Part shown: piece after piece, positions 1 to 11,441 of the stretch
Layout: the number at the start of each line of letters is the position of its first letter
Numbering within the stretch: position 1 is the first letter of the stretch
Source of the DNA: Trichostrongylus colubriformis
Lineage: Eukaryota > Nematoda > Chromadorea > Rhabditida > Trichostrongylidae
Length of the DNA: 64,000 nucleotides
Direction: 5' to 3'
NCBI GenBank assembly: GCA_963978905.1
Contig: OZ022256.1
Span: forward strand, 21,763,743-21,827,742
Notes under the pieces: generated by a model
Databases searched by the model: none
What the model was told of the DNA's origin: nothing
The model's input: only the letters and a program-made list of their open reading frames with translations
Program-made: the position numbers and the translations under genes

Positions 1-75
1 GATAGCCGAGTGATTAAGAGTGTAGACTCACGTCTGCACATTCAAGACCACTGGGTTCGATCCCCGCCGAGGCTC
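1..75 (+). repeat. tRNA-derived SINE head or tRNA pseudogene
   Basis: The first 75 bases resemble a class II tRNA (Ser/Leu-like). An A-box-like GCCGAGTGATTAAGAG is followed by an 8-bp stem (GTGTAGAC/GTCTGCAC, one G-T pair) around loop TCAC, then a B-box-like GGGTTCGATCCCC. The acceptor ends do not pair convincingly, so a functional tRNA is unlikely. A pol III-derived SINE head is the better reading. The window edge may cut the 5' side. Confidence 0.5.
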
Positions 76-289
76 AAACCTTGCCTTGCAAGAAATCACA
101 AAAATGGTGACGTTACCAGTGTCACGCTCAGGTTGGCAAGCCGGCAGATGGAGAAACCTAGTCACACCAATATGTTCAAAATTTGCCAGAGAAGCAGTGT
201 TAATGCTATGACGCCACCCAGAATCCTCGCCCGAGTTCTGTGGTCAGTATGGGAGACCTACAGAGGGGCGAACGTCTCGGCTGAAGAAG

Positions 290-630
290 TTTGTTCGAAT
301 AGGGACGTAGGATCACTGACCGGGAAGTCTCGAGGCGAGTGATTAAGAGTGTAGACTCTCGGCCGACTTAGTGAGTCGACGAAACATCCAAATCCTGTGT
401 CTTCAAGAAACCCGCTGGAAAGGCGCCAAGGCAAGAGAGATTGGAGAGTGAGGCAAACACTTCTACAACGGCGAGGACACCAAACGGAATGGAGTAGCCA
501 TCGCAGTAACTGATTCCCTCAAAGATTGCGTCTGCGCGTGAACAGGATCAACGGTCGAATCATGGCAGTCAGGTTTGATACAGAGAAGGGGTACTGGGCA
601 AGAGTTCTCGGTGTTGAGCAACCACTTTTC
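290..630 (+). pseudogene. RTE-type LINE endonuclease fragment
   Basis: Conceptual translation gives pieces of an apurinic-like (EEP) endonuclease domain of an RTE-clade LINE. They are a VGSLTGKSR stretch near 310-335, then QILCLQETRWKGAKAREIG near 390-445, NGVAIAV near 490-510, and RIMAVRFDTEKGYW near 555-600. The QETRW motif carries the catalytic Glu of this family. The frame is broken by stops near 446 and 539, by a frameshift near 540, and by a 27-28 bp insert near 334-361. Only the N-terminal part of the ORF is present; the RT domain is absent. It is a dead copy, truncated where a SINE-like sequence begins near 631. Confidence 0.75.
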
Positions 631-878
631 AGGATGCGCCACCCTTTCTATATCCATTCGAAGCCGAGGTAGCAGATGTAGGAATTCGGTGAGCAAAATA
701 GCTTGCGAAGCTAACCGATGTACAAGTCAGTGCTTGCGTTTTTCCAAAGGAGTCATGTACCAGTCATCTACCCTGAAAATAGGGTATTTCTGATTGGCTC
801 CAGCGAGCATCCATGCTAGAATTAAGCCCGGCCAATGCTAGTGGGAGTGCGCGTCAACTTTCACCACACCACCTCCTC
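631..878 (-). repeat. tRNA-derived SINE copy, diverged
   Basis: This minus-strand copy shares several blocks with the repeats at 2750-3046, 10217-10520 and 18222-18515: GATGCGCC at one end, CCGATGTACAAGTCAGTGCTT in the middle (seen here as its plus-strand version) and ACCACACCACCTCC at the other end. The pol III box region is eroded. It directly abuts the RTE fragment. Confidence 0.6.
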
Positions 879-2749
879 GTCACATACTAAATATGGTCAA
901 TAATGGACTTTATTCAATCACAAGATTACATGTGTTCTGGAAGTAAAATTTTGCGGGTTCGTCCCCAAAAAACTGCTACAATAGACACTTCTTCACAGAA
1001 CTAGAGTATCAGGACGACTAATTACGAAGCGCGCTCTGAACTCTCGAAGAGACCACGGTCTCGCTGATTCCTTGAATGCAGATTCCAGCATCGCATGAGG
1101 TGAGAATCCTAATTTGAAGATATCGTGTTCGGAAAAATAAGTTTTTCTGTTACACACACATTTATGTGGGAATCGCTTAGTAAGGACCGCATGCGAAGTT
1201 TCACACGAGAAAAATAACTCGGCTGAGTATATCTCCTCAAAGTAGAGGACAACGGGGCGTAGCTCGCGAGAAGAGTGCCCCGCTCCTCATCCGCCGAAGA
1301 CGGAGATGCAGACTGGGAACAGAGAATTACGCTAACAGTCCCGGATTCTCTTCTTTATTCTTGTGTAACCTTGCTTGCGGTCCTTATTAAGCAAATACCA
1401 CATAATTTTATGGGTAAGAGAAAATTTATTTTCCCTTGCTCGATTCCTTTGAGTGGTCGGTACGTGTCACAACAGCAGCACAGCACATAAACAAAATCGT
1501 CAGCTGGTGGAGTACTTCTTCTTTCTCTATCGGAGATTTCATGCATCTGGTGGAGGGAGGCTCCGTGGCGCATATCTTAAACTGAAGGCTTTCCCTCCTG
1601 CTTGTAGTCATAAAAAGAGACATGAAAGGTTTTGCACAAGTATTAATGAAAACTTGAATAAATATTCATTTATTCATCGGGGAGCTCATTAAGTATCACA
1701 AAGGGCCAAGGAGGTATCCGTTATTCAGAAAGCTACATGAATTCATTTCACTCGCATCCATGGAGGCGCTCACTGAAACAAAGGGCATTTAGAACGATAA
1801 GAAAAATGTAGATGTTATTTATGTAAGGGGTAGGAAATCGAAGAATGCTTCGTTTCGCCTCTATAACACAAGAATCATTGTTTTTGTAAACTACAGCGAA
1901 AGAGTTCAGCACGGGATTTGCGAAAAAGGGAACCTATACAGTCGTTTTGATGCGAATCGACGCACTATGATTTACCTAGGTTCAAGGTCGGGATAAATGC
2001 CCGAGACATATGTGTGTCGAGCACCTCGAGATTGACGAATTCGAGACTCCCTCTATGACAAGAGGAAGAAATCTTCAAAATCCCCTCTCACAGCATTCGC
2101 GATACGCAGAAATTGATGTCATGAACCACAAGTACGAGAAGACCATGGTATTTACATTGGTTCACTGTTAGGAAATGAAACCACTGGTAAAAGCACGAGC
2201 AAACCTTCAATGTTTTCATCAGCACAGAGCAACTGCACAGGTTCCTCCCACTCACGGATGGCGTCAAATACTCTGATTTCCTGCAGTTCGCGTACATTGC
2301 TAGTAGCCAATAAATTTCCTCACATATGTAGGCACTAGAGCCGAACGAGGGCTTCATGACAATTTTGTGCGGCCCATCAGTGGAAAAGCGAGCTCTCTAA
2401 GCACTCAGTCAGGCAGGCAACAGCCTGCTCATTCCTTGAATTCAAATTCCTAGCGCGGTGCTGCGACCTGTAGTCTGTTGCTACAATTTGAAGACACCCT
2501 GAGGGGGCCATTTCGGCCTACGGTAAGACATACCGTGACGCTTGCAGTTCGCTGGTTTGCACATTGCACACACGACACCTTGCTAAGACATCGAGTGTGA
2601 ATTACCCTCTTCTTACACTTTTGCTTATTTTACCATTCATTGTTTCACTTGATTGCTGCTGCTTGCTGTTTCACTTATTTCACCTCATCATGAAGCAATG
2701 AAACACTATCTACAAGACAACGAAGGACATCTCCCTAGCGAGATAAAGT
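879..2749. other. No recognisable gene
   Basis: Only short open frames without protein family signatures are present. I saw no conserved domain, splice-phased exon chain or structured RNA. The AT-rich segment around 1600-1900 is ordinary for this genome. Confidence 0.5.
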
Positions 2750-3046
2750 TAAAAGGATAACGTTTTTTGGCGTTGATCAATCCCTTCCTGAGATGCGCCG
2801 CACATTCTAGTTCCATTCAGAATCGTGATGGCTGGTGAATGTGATGTGGCCTATACAATGACTTGCGGTTTCCAGCCGATGTACAAGTCAGTGCTTTTAT
2901 CCTCCCAGACGAATCTGGTACCAATTTACCGACCCCGGAGGGATGAAAGGCTTGGTTGGCCTGGGCGGGCGTTGATGCGTGATTTGATCCCCGCACCATG
3001 AGAGTGGGGTGCGCGTCACCTGTCACTACACCACCTCCGCCCATTC
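2750..3046 (-). repeat. tRNA-derived SINE copy
   Basis: Read on the minus strand it starts GGTGGTGTAGTGACAGGTG (A-box-like). A B-box-like GGGGATCAAATCACG follows about 45 nt later, then a body of about 220 bp shared with the copies at 10217 and 18222, ending AACGCCAAAAAACGTTATCC. This copy and the one at 18222 are the best preserved. No protein is encoded. Confidence 0.7.
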
Positions 3047-6000
3047 CTTAGCGAGATACTCGGAAAAAAGATGAAGCAGTTTAAAGAGATGCTTGGGAAT
3101 GCGAATACAGACCACGTCGTCGCGCATTTCTCTACCGATTAACATCGAATGTTCGTTTCGAAGCGATCGTTGCTTACCACTTTCCCGATCCCTCCCGGTC
3201 CGGTTCCACTGAATCTCCCGTTGCCGCTAAGCGCGCAGAGGGCTTCACCACTCTGTTTGGTGGGCTCTGAAGAACAAAGGGATTCAAGCAGTTGAGACAA
3301 CGCGGTCAGATTTTAATTAAGTGTGGTTGCTGCACTGATGGAAACTAAGAAAGCAAAAGCAACGTCTTATTCGCTTACTCCTTGGGAATATAATATGAAA
3401 GAACGTGATCGTGCCGGAAAGAAAGGGGTACTTAAAGGAAGGAAAAGGTGTGCATGCACTGGGAGAAAATGCTCACGTCGCTAGAAAAAAAAACTCTTCA
3501 AGAGCCTCGTTATAAGACGAACACCATAATTGGACAAAGGCTTTAGTTGAAAAAAAGGAGAAACTGGTGCGCATTAGTTACGAAGTTATTAACCACATTG
3601 ATCATTAATCACATGTGCGTCATTAAAGCTGCTCACAGAAACAGGTGGGGTTTGAGTGAGTTCTGGTCCATACAATCACTTTGCGACGTAGCTCAAGTGC
3701 AGATCGGTGTTCTCGTACTATGAATCTTCGGAAACAGATGTACGGAAACCTTCTTCGAGCTGAACGGCGTTAACACAATCTTTTTTGCATTTTGTATTTT
3801 AGCTTCAATAAAAGCATCGATTTCGGTCCTGACGTTTCATTGCATTGCCTCCTGGAGGAACTGTGTGTGTCCTTTTAGCTTGAACTGTATACTTCCACCC
3901 ATGAATTTCTGTATTTTCAACATTGAAAAAAGAGAACAGCTCACTTCGAACTGCCAGCATCAACATCTCACATGCATCAATATCAGAAAACAACTCAAGA
4001 GATATGCTACTCGATGGTTTTTCCTACATTCGCTGGGATGTTCCTTTCACAATTTGAAAGATAGATGACGGATACGTAGCTACTACACATTTCCGTATTC
4101 AGGATCATCGTAGTAGCCAAGAAATCGCCTCCCGGAAAATTCGGTCCTTCTTCACAAATGTCACATTTATTTCGCGAAGTAATACCCGGCTTGCTCGAGA
4201 CGGACACCGGAACCCAAATATGCTGGATTACCGAATGCAGTGAACACCGGCAGGGACACAATATAAAATCTTTTCAGATGTCTTTCTGATGTCGAAGACT
4301 GATATAGATGCTTTTATCGAAGCCAAAATACTAAATGCAGAAACTTTTGCTTTAGCGGGAGCAAACCCTCCGACCTTCTGCTTGTAGAGCGGAAGAACTA
4401 TCATCGAGCTAGAACGGCTGTTGCTGATGCAGGAGGTAGCCCTGTAGATGAAGCACAAACAACCGTTGATTTCTCCTAACTCGCTTCTGAACGCCATTTG
4501 CAGTTCTAATTATCATATTTGTAATCAGCATTCTAGAATCTATAGAACCACATAGGTCTCCTCTCAAAGTTGGAAAAGATTCATAAAATTCTGATCGACA
4601 TCAATGAGTTCAGCTGCTCGATCGGGAATTCATTACAAAATTAGAATTTTTACAAAAATTTATACACAGAGGCTCCATTCACTTGAGGCTCTTGCAAAAC
4701 ATTTCATGATCGGCAGCTCCAAACATGAGACTCATGGGACGAAATTGGATATTCGATGAAAAAGAACCCATTCAAGTTTATTTCAGAGGCTGCACGACGC
4801 CACAAAGAACGCTAAAGATTACTTGGATACCGTCCAATAAAGTTCAACCGCGCCATAACTTCCTGGATTTCATTAGCAAATCGAGTCTCTCCATGCGATA
4901 CGTAATCGCTAGTATGAAGCCTGGATATTAGTGGTTGCACACACTGCCACTTTAATGGCATGTCTCGGCACAAGTAACTATGCCATAATTTGCATTTTGA
5001 AGAGCAAACTTAATGGTATGGGCAGGGCTTCTTTCACCTTGCAATTGTGCACGAGAGTTCCAAAAAAAGCCCAGAATGCCGAGAACTTCTCTTGGTTTTC
5101 GTGAAACTTGGACAAGGTTGCAGTAGGTGCCTCAGGGATTGGCATATCCGCGCTACGCTTGTGTAACCGTCCGTAATTGGCTTCGGAGTTGAATTCCCTT
5201 CTTCCACTATACTGCTAATTCTAAGCATTGTCTTGTCTCGAAGCCTCATGTTGATCTAAACTTGTATTGAACGATGTGAGCGTCGCAAACTTTTGTTCCA
5301 AGGGACTCAAAAGGCTTTTTCAAAATTGGTTGCAAAAATTTTCGCTTACTGTTCACATTGTCAATAGATATTTATACTGTTGATCATTTGATGCTATTTC
5401 GCCTTCGCACGATATTTTTCGTTTTCGCTGCACTTTTTGCAGCTCGATCTCAGCCTCCGTCAACATACTTCATATGATCCTTGTGAACGAGTTAGAAGTT
5501 AAAATCATCCGGCAATTTTCGAGTTAAAATCACCGACAACTTTGAATATTGTGCAGTCTTTTCATAATCTTCTGCCTCTGCTAGTACTACTTCTAATTAT
5601 TCTGTCCTTGATCTTAGCGAAGCACAGAATACCTCCAAAGGTAAGTCCCTTTGGAGTGTGCGCAGCAAGCAAGTATTGAGCCTCTATTAGCTGCACACGC
5701 TTCGAACCGCTCACTATGTATCCTACAGGTATATTACTTGCTGCGTGTACTCCTTATAAATTTCCAACGATCGCTTAGCTGCTGCGGCGCTGATGATACC
5801 TTTCTTAATTGAATAAATTGGCATTTTTACTAGGGTTCGTTATGGTTTGACCTCTGAATTTTAACCTACTTTTAGCTGGAGGATAGCTTCGATTTTATGG
5901 TTCGAATAAGTGAATCACAACAATCCAGGTTAAGCTAAGATTGATGAGCCACTCTAACTTGTTGGTACTTCAATTTCTTTCCCCTGCTCGTTGCACTAGA

Positions 6001-6200
6001 AATGTGTAGGATCTTGTTGACGGAGGTTTATTGACGAGCTGCTAATACAGTTGGTGTCGTGGAAGATAATAACCAAACGAAGTATGGAACCTGGGCGTGC
6101 CTCTAATCATAAGTCTCCATTGAGGTCACACCTCAGGTGCATGGGAGACGATTAAATGCACATAATATGCTTAGCATCAGCAATGGTGAACTTATCATGC
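3047..6200. other. No recognisable gene
   Basis: The longest frames (for example 4007-4261 and 4228-4497, minus) show no family motif and no paired splice signals that I could phase. Anonymous exons could be hidden here. I see nothing to support a specific call. Confidence 0.45.
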
Positions 6201-6207
6201 CTTATAT

Positions 6208-6460
6208 ATGTGAACCAGGAGTTTGGTGTGTCCGTTTGTCAGTCTGTCCACCCGAAATTCGACATAACCTGAGAAATTAGCGAGAAGGGTCGGCTCAAGT
6301 GCGGGTTGGGTGGGGCATTGTAGGAGATGTACAAAGCGCACATGGACTTTATTGGACTCCGCCCTATGTGGGCAGGGCGTGCGATAAAATGCTCGGTAAT
6401 CAGGTGCAAAATTCTATAACTCTTTCTAAAAGAGCCCAGGTGTCGGGATAAGGTGAGTCA
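6208..6460 (+). repeat. Dispersed repeat, copy 1
   Basis: It contains AACCAGGAGTTTGG-TGTGTCCGT followed by CACCCGAAA, and a block GCAAAATTCTATAACTC with AAAGAGCCCAGGTGTCGGGATA. Both blocks recur in a different order at 8640-8830. The two occurrences probably belong to one dispersed family whose full length is not visible here. Confidence 0.5.
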
Positions 6461-6468
6461 ACCGGTTG

Positions 6469-7845
6469 AAGGAGACCCGCCCTTACAAGGAAGGCCCATC
6501 AGGTCATGGTGAGCTTTCTCAAAGCGGTTTTTTGCATTTGATAGGGTCACATACACGAAGCAAAAAATAGGTCTCAAATTTGGCTAAACGGTTTTGGGGG
6601 GCCCAGAAAATAGTTAATGGTTCGGTCTCCACTGAGGACAAATTTTTGCATTTTTCTAGTTTTCATCCATTTGTATTCATGTATGACCATACGTGAAAAA
6701 TATGTGCAGAATCAATTTTTATTCTACCAGGGAACCGCTATCTCCAGTATTTTTGCGTACTAAACGAATGATTGGTTTGGACCTGCCAACGCTCATAACA
6801 GGGGAACTAGGCATTTTCCCGCAAAGTACGTGTGATATTCATGCTCAGGGGGTCGAACCACCCTAGATGACAAGTTTTCAGCCTAATCATGATTTGGATC
6901 CAAGCTCGGAAAATTGGGCGACCAATAGTACTACTACTGCCATAGTAAAGAGCACTCAACGAAAGGAGCTCGCTAGCCGATATAAGGAATTATTTGCTAT
7001 CTTTTGCCATCGCACGGTGTTGCTAGGTGCAGTTCACTCAGAATGCGTTGATACTGCACATTCTCCATTCAATTTAAGCAATGCTGCTAGCTGCTCGTTT
7101 GTACAAGTAGTGCAGTGACTATGTGTTCTTGTCCATCCCACTGTCTCGAGTTTTGGTCAAAATCTCAATTTGGATAGTATTTTGTATCTAGGACTAGTTG
7201 AGTCTCCTGAGCACGAATATCACGCTAGTTTCGCAGGAAAATACTTGGCACGCGTGCCAGTGGGCGACGAAGGGTCCAAACACTTCAACAACTGAAAGCT
7301 TGCAAATGAGGTCACTTTCGTACACCAGCGACGAAAACTGCAGTCATTTTGCATGTACGCAAATAGTATACCGCTGGAAAAAGAAAATTAAGAAAATGCA
7401 AAAGCGAAAACTTCGAGGGGTCTTGAACCACAAACACCCCTCTACACCGTGCCAACGCCAACCCATCTCCTTATGCATTCGGCCATCCAGCCACTGCAGG
7501 GTTGCCCTGTGCATCCCCTATCAGTTTTCTTTGCTTCGTTTAGAAGTTACCATAAGTGATTCTACATTTTTGAACCAGCTCGCAGTGGTTTTGGCGTAGG
7601 TTTGAAGACAGTCTTCTGATATGCATGTACTGAAAGCCGCAGCTGGAAAGCATTGCAGCGAACTGGTCAAAATTGCTTCTTCCTAAGTAATTTTCGTCAC
7701 TTTTGTTTCTGGGCCTCCCAAAACCATTCAGCCGAATTTGAGACCGGTTTTTTGCTTCATGTATGTGACCCAATAAAATGCAAAAAACCGCTTTGAGAAA
7801 GCTCACCATGACCTCAAGGGCCTCCCTTGTTAGTGGGTGGAGTAG
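6469..7845. mobile_element. DNA element with about 140-bp terminal inverted repeats
   Basis: Bases about 6469-6612 are an inverted copy of about 7706-7845. Shared segments include GGTCATGGTGAGCTTTCTC, AAGCGGTTTTTTGCATTT and GTCACATACA near the outer ends, and TCTCAAATTTGGCTAAACGG further in, with scattered mismatches. The roughly 1.1 kb between the arms has an open frame at 7198-7599 with no transposase signature. This fits a non-autonomous DNA transposon. No clear target duplication was found, so superfamily is unassigned and the edges are approximate. Confidence 0.55.
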
Positions 7846-8134
7846 GTAGGTGGTGCTAGTAGGTGGTGCTTACTACAAATGTTCATAACTTACCTCAGGA
7901 GCAATCAGAAGACTGCGAAAGATTTTTTTAGAGTTCAGCGATGTCTAAGGCGTGTCATAGTGAGTGAAGGCCCGCCTATAGTGGGCGGGACGTGCAATCA
8001 ACAATGTCGTGCTCACTTATAAAATTTACAGTCTCGATCCAGAACCGTCAAGGGTGCAGGTGAAAGCTCAAGTTATTTGAAGCTGCTAGTGACAAAAATA
8101 AAGTCAACTGATCACGATAGGCGGAGGTCACCAG

Positions 8135-8640
8135 GATATTGATTGAAAACATCGGACCTCGTGCAGAAGGCTGGAACCGCCTTATGGACCACACCACTGA
8201 GTGAGCGCCCTAATAGAAGTTGAGGTCGTACAGCATTGTGCCCCACGGATCGATATTGATTGAAAATATCGGGTTTTGGCAGAAAGCTGGAAACGGCTTA
8301 TGGATCATACCACTGGATGAGGGCCCTCATGAAAGTTGAAGTTTTACAACATCACGCATCACCGACCGATATCGATCGAAAATATGGGCTTTTGGGCAGA
8401 AAGCTGGAAACGGCTTATGGACCACACTATTGATTAAGTGCCTCTATAAAAGTTGAAATTGTACAGCATCACTGATCGATATCGATTGAAAACATCGGTT
8501 TTTGTGCAGAAGGCAGAAACGGCTCATGGACCATACTACTGATTAAGTGCCCTCATAGAAGTTGAAATTCTACAATGCGCATCACCGATTGACATTGATT
8601 GAAAATGTCGGGTTTTGTGCAAAAGGTGTCTCTACTGCAC
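8135..8640. repeat. Tandem repeat, five units of 110-117 bp with hairpin core
   Basis: Units start at about 8135, 8252, 8368, 8478 and 8591. Each contains a GATATTGATTGAAAATATC-like hairpin, then GCAGAAAGCTGGAAACGGC, a GGACCA-like stretch, and GAAGTTGAAGT leading to CAGCATCAC. Units differ by point changes and small indels. The frame at 8553-8996 (minus) is a by-product of this repeat and the adjoining dispersed repeat. Confidence 0.8.
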
Positions 8641-8830
8641 GCTGCTTTACTGGACCATGTTAGACTACGCCCACTGTGGACGGGGCCTGTGTTGAAATGT
8701 TCGGCGTTCAGATGCGAAATTCTATAATTCGTTCCAAAAGAACCCAGGAATCGGGATATCTTTATATAAAAACCAGGAGTTTGGCGTGTCCGTCTGCCCA
8801 CCCGAAACTTAGTACTGCCTGGAAATCGGG
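8640..8830 (+). repeat. Dispersed repeat, copy 2
   Basis: Related to 6208-6460: GCGAAATTCTATAATTCG, AAAGAACCCAGGAATCGGGATA, then AACCAGGAGTTTGGCGTGTC and CACCCGAAAC. It follows the 113-bp tandem array directly. Confidence 0.5.
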
Positions 8831-9668
8831 TGTGTGCACTTATGACAGAAAATTCGCTTCGTGACATCACACTCGCGGCACCATCAGCACGACTTGCCGA
8901 GTCGATTGCCCTTGGGAGCCCGACAGAGCGTGGCTGCGTCACCTCTGCACTTCCACTCATGCCACGCTGCCTCCTCCACGAAATATTCCTTTTCATCGTT
9001 CTTGAATGCAGTTGCCACGCTACTGTGAAAGTTTAATTATTCCTTCTCATCCAATTTTCGACATGCCTGACTAGCAAAGATTTCCTCATATCTTCCTACT
9101 CCACCTTTGATGTGTCCTTTTTTTGATGCTTCCACTGAAGGTCATTTAGTTAAGTCTTCACAGTCGTGTATCGCATAGATTGCTTGTGCTCTTCGTAGTA
9201 TTACATCGTAAAACTCTGTATGCGTTCGCAGTCGCTTGTGATCTTCCACTGTAGCTAAAACTTGAGGGATCGTCCGTGGGAATTTAAGTTCTCCAGTTAT
9301 CCATGTATTATTTTGTATTTACTCACGAATTGTAAGGGCTGCATGCATAGTTTCACGCAAAAAAAAAACAGGATCGGGCTCAGATAGAACTCCTCAGCAT
9401 GACGAACGATGGTGTCAGGTTTCCCCGAAAGCTCGGGCACCAGGGCTGCATGAGGAAAGAGGCTGCGGTCACGTGGCCAGGGCAGAGTGAGAAGCAATTC
9501 AACGATGGGCACGGAAGTTGAACTGCGCTCTGCCCGCCGACGGCTGTTCAAGTGTTCCTCGGCGGCAATTCAGACATGTTGCTCTTTTTCCAGCTTTTTG
9601 ATTTCTACTTTGGAGGCGCAAAGCGTAACATGTGGTTACGAGTAAGTTTCAGGATCTCTGTCAATATA
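8831..9668. other. No recognisable gene
   Basis: I found no protein family signature and no strong repeat structure in this stretch. The short frames here look like chance. Confidence 0.45.
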
Positions 9669-10172
9669 CAGTAGCGCTCAAAAGTCTTCGGTCAAACGGT
9701 TGTTCACTTAGGTTTTTTACTTGTAACTTTTTTTGCGACTGGACCGATCTAAGAGGATTTTTAGTGTGTTGTTCTTGGAGACACTGCATATTAAATATAC
9801 CATTTTGGCGTTCAACGGTGTAAGTTACGTGGTTAAATGCAATTTTTTGTTTTTGGAGTGCCATCCCTATGCCGTTCCGCTGTGCCGCTGTCATCAAAAG
9901 TCGTGGTTTTCTACAGAATATTGATGTTCTCTGAGGATTGCTAGTTTTATTTTTGTGAGAAAGCCGTTTTCTTGACTAAACCTTTTCCTTTTCTCCGGTG
10001 GTTTTGTGTAATTTTTGTAGAAAAACCATGAAAAGAGTCGAGCGGCACTCAAGTGGAGGAAGTGTTGACAATAGGTTCAGGTACCACATATTGAAATTTT
10101 GTCAAAGCTGGTCAAGTAGAAAAAAAAGTTATGACAGAAAAGTGTTTGGCCGAAGACTTTTGAGCGCTACTG
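9669..10172. mobile_element. Tc1/mariner-type MITE, about 504 bp
   Basis: The element begins CAGTAGCGCTCAAAAGTCTTCGG and ends with the inverted complement. It is flanked on both sides by TA (9667-9668 and 10173-10174), the duplication expected for Tc1/mariner transposons. Weaker inverted similarity continues inward for roughly 75 bp. There is no transposase, so it would depend on one supplied in trans. Confidence 0.85.
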
Positions 10173-10216
10173 TACATGCCAACCGTTGGCTACCATCTGT
10201 TGTTCAGGGTTTATCA

Positions 10217-10520
10217 GCATCTACTGGGCAGAGGAGGTGAAGTGGCAGGTGGCGTGCACTCCCATTCCATGGGACGGGGATCAAATCCCGCATCTACGTT
10301 CGCCTAGGCCAGCCAGGCCTTCTATCCCTCCGGATCGAAGAATTGATACCAGATTCCTTCCTCGATTCAACTTTTCATTGGGAGGATGAAAGCACTGATT
10401 ATACATTGGCTGGCCCACACATGTTATCGTGAAGGCCGAATCGCATTCACCTGTCGCACATTTCTGAGTGGAAATACAATGCGCAGCGCATCCTGCTGAA
10501 GGTATTGATTGACGTCAGAA
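10217..10520 (+). repeat. tRNA-derived SINE copy, diverged
   Basis: It starts GAGGAGGTGAAGTGGCAGGTG. A B-box-like GGGGATCAAATCCCG follows, then the shared body (AGCACTGATTATACATTGGCTGG, AATGCGCAGCGCATCC) and a 3' end near AGGTATTGATTGACGTC. It is more diverged from the copies at 2750 and 18222 than those are from each other. Confidence 0.65.
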
Positions 10521-10800
10521 ACATCGTCTTCTATATCAGATAGCAGAGAATAACGAGAGAGTGTCCATGAACCCCATTCCCTATTGTCCCATCATCTTAT
10601 GCTTGTTGGTGCTTACAATTAGCCATATTTCGAAATGTTTTGCTTTAACGGCCACTGCCAGTTTTGATACAATGCTTTTGGAGAGACTTTAGTGTTTGCT
10701 TGGCACGATACATTATGCGCTTGTGCTACTCAAATGGTAATCGTTGAATAGTGCAGAATGTGATAGAATAGGTAAAGAATATATTATTATAAAGTGGCAA

Positions 10801-10882
10801 ATGGTTCGTTTCGCCTCCGACTCAGACGAACCATTGTATGCTGCCAGCCTTCGAGGCTCTTCAGTGAGTAAGGCTGGCAGCA
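10801..10882. other. Two adjacent perfect stem-loops
   Basis: ATGGTTCG (10801-10808) pairs with CGAACCAT (about 10826-10833). TGCTGCCAGCCTT (10839-10851) pairs perfectly with AAGGCTGGCAGCA (about 10870-10882) around an 18-nt loop. They sit at the edge of the AT-rich block that carries the reverse transcriptase ORF and may mark an element end or a transcript hairpin. Confidence 0.6.
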
Positions 10883-11441
10883 TCAAGAGAATGTGTAAGA
10901 GTGTGGTGAAATTATGAAGTGAAAAAAGGGGGTATTGATAGCTTATGTATTACTATAACGAAAACAAAGAAGGAATGTTAAAAACTTAGAGCATAAAATA
11001 TTAATTGTACAAAAGAGAGGGAAGTGTAGGAATAATACTGTTCCCGAACCAAAGTGGGTCTGCATATGATAGTAAGAGTAAAGGTACGCAGCGTAATTAG
11101 AGCGCATATGTATATCCGTTAGCATCCAAGTATTTGATATAGTAAAAAGTGTTGTGAAACTATGTATAGAATACCACCAGTTGGCCATGCTCTAATGCAA
11201 GCTTTAATTGTTATGCAACCACTTTGAGTGCTAGACTGTACAGCCTACAAGAGTGAAAGCGTAATAAGTAGAATGAATAAGTGGAACAGCGTAATAGAGT
11301 TGATAATTAACTGGCTGTCAGGGGATAATATAAGCAGTACTGCGCAGCTAATCCAATCCGTATGAGCGTTACCTCGCAGTGCACTTGAATAAGGAGTAGT
11401 ATAAATTGTACATTGGCAACACCAAAATCCCTAACTATGTG

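Noticed and set aside
8553..8996. 147-codon minus-strand frame
   Set aside because: It overlaps the 113-bp tandem repeat and the dispersed repeat next to it. The frame is explained by repeat sequence and has no domain.
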